DNA from: DATBRC01 sp036560485
Lineage (GTDB): Bacteria; Pseudomonadota; Gammaproteobacteria; Burkholderiales; Burkholderiaceae_D
Reading direction: 5' to 3'
Assembly (NCBI GenBank): GCA_036560485.1
Contig: DATBRC010000078.1
Coordinates: 1-31,794 of the forward strand
DNA length: 31,794 bases
The notes beneath the pieces were generated by a model that did no database searches, was not told where the DNA came from, and saw nothing but the letters and a program-made list of their open reading frames with translations. How positions within the stretch are numbered: position 1 is the first letter of the stretch; each line of letters starts with the position of its first letter. Position numbers and translations under genes: made by a program. Of the stretch, positions 31,555-31,794 are shown in pieces.

Positions 31555-31794
31555 ATGTCCGATAAAAACACATTGCTGCCTAATGCCGGCACCTACAACC
31601 CCAGCGACAAGCAAAAAGGCGCCGGCAAGACCGCGCGCATCCCGATCAAGATTGTGCCGGCCGAACGGCTGCCCAAACCGGACTGGATCCGCGTCAAGGC
31701 TGGGTCGCCGTCGACGCGCTTTTATGAAATCAAGGATATTCTGCGTGCCAATAAATTGGTGACGGTGTGTGAAGAAGCCAGTTGCCCGAACATC
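31555..31794 (+). CDS. lipA: Lipoyl synthase LipA, N-terminal part, cut by window edge
   Basis: The first 80 codons of a radical-SAM lipoyl synthase, which inserts two sulfurs into octanoyl-protein to make lipoyl groups for pyruvate and 2-oxoglutarate dehydrogenases. Recognition rests on LPKPDWIRVKAGSPSTRFYEIKDILR-type sequence (key residues KPDWIR and VTVCEEASCPNI), where the cysteines begin the auxiliary iron-sulfur cluster motif. The radical-SAM CxxxCxxC motif is past the window edge. It is GC-rich compared with most of the window. It lies 66 bases after the NarL-type regulator on the same strand, with the tandem repeat in between. Confidence 0.93.
   Translation, partial: MSDKNTLLPNAGTYNPSDKQKGAGKTARIPIKIVPAERLPKPDWIRVKAGSPSTRFYEIKDILRANKLVTVCEEASCPNI

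Overview
The window reads as chromosome from a Betaproteobacterium of the order Burkholderiales, most likely Oxalobacteraceae (Herminiimonas/Collimonas/Janthinobacterium type). This is inferred from the Neisseria-type porin, the phaA-phaB pair, the livM-livG fusion, the Liv-type binding proteins and the overall protein style; there is no rRNA, tRNA or phage marker to confirm it. It is coding-dense chromosomal DNA with no prophage, CRISPR array or complete insertion sequence. The only mobile-looking item is a roughly 200-bp MITE-like repeat. Most of the window is of moderate to low GC. The first few hundred bases and the last 240 bases look clearly richer in GC.

Layout, left to right. (1) 1-1720, minus: a chemoreceptor cut by the window edge. 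(2) 1912-4855, minus: a dctPQM TRAP transporter. (3) 5510-6643, plus: an orphan Liv-type periplasmic binding protein, followed by a candidate small RNA and a strong terminator. (4) 6960-10562, minus: a DctS-like histidine kinase with two FixJ/DctR-like response regulators. (5) 11034-12149, plus: a general porin behind a palindrome-rich leader. (6) 12368-14650, minus: phaA and phaB, then a small HTH-like protein. (7) 15104-15970, plus: a small unknown protein and a secreted single-Cache protein. (8) 16059-17266, minus: an exported cupin and an exported unknown protein, separated by the MITE-like element. (9) 17461-19143, minus: a second chemoreceptor. (10) 19297-29148, minus: livK, livH, livMG fusion, livF, pyruvate carboxylase and a second livK paralogue, all in one direction. 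(11) 29497-31488, plus: a two-component pair whose kinase carries the same single-Cache fold as the secreted protein at 15506. (12) 31555 to the end: the start of lipA.

The genes fit a carbon-sensing, uptake and storage neighbourhood. There are three periplasmic Liv-type receptors, one TRAP receptor, a porin, two chemoreceptors, two two-component systems plus an orphan regulator, an anaplerotic enzyme and the first two steps of polyhydroxybutyrate synthesis. The substrates cannot be read from sequence.

The most interesting unexplained signals are non-coding. They are a candidate small RNA with a CUCCUC loop at 6836-6914; a second possible small RNA or attenuator ahead of phaA; a pair of nearly identical elements of about 40 bp, built on TACTTAT-N5-ATAAGT, upstream of two exported-protein genes; two promoters with -24/-12 (sigma-54) spacing; a tandem double palindrome upstream of the porin; and a 9-bp tandem repeat where the lipA ribosome binding site should be.
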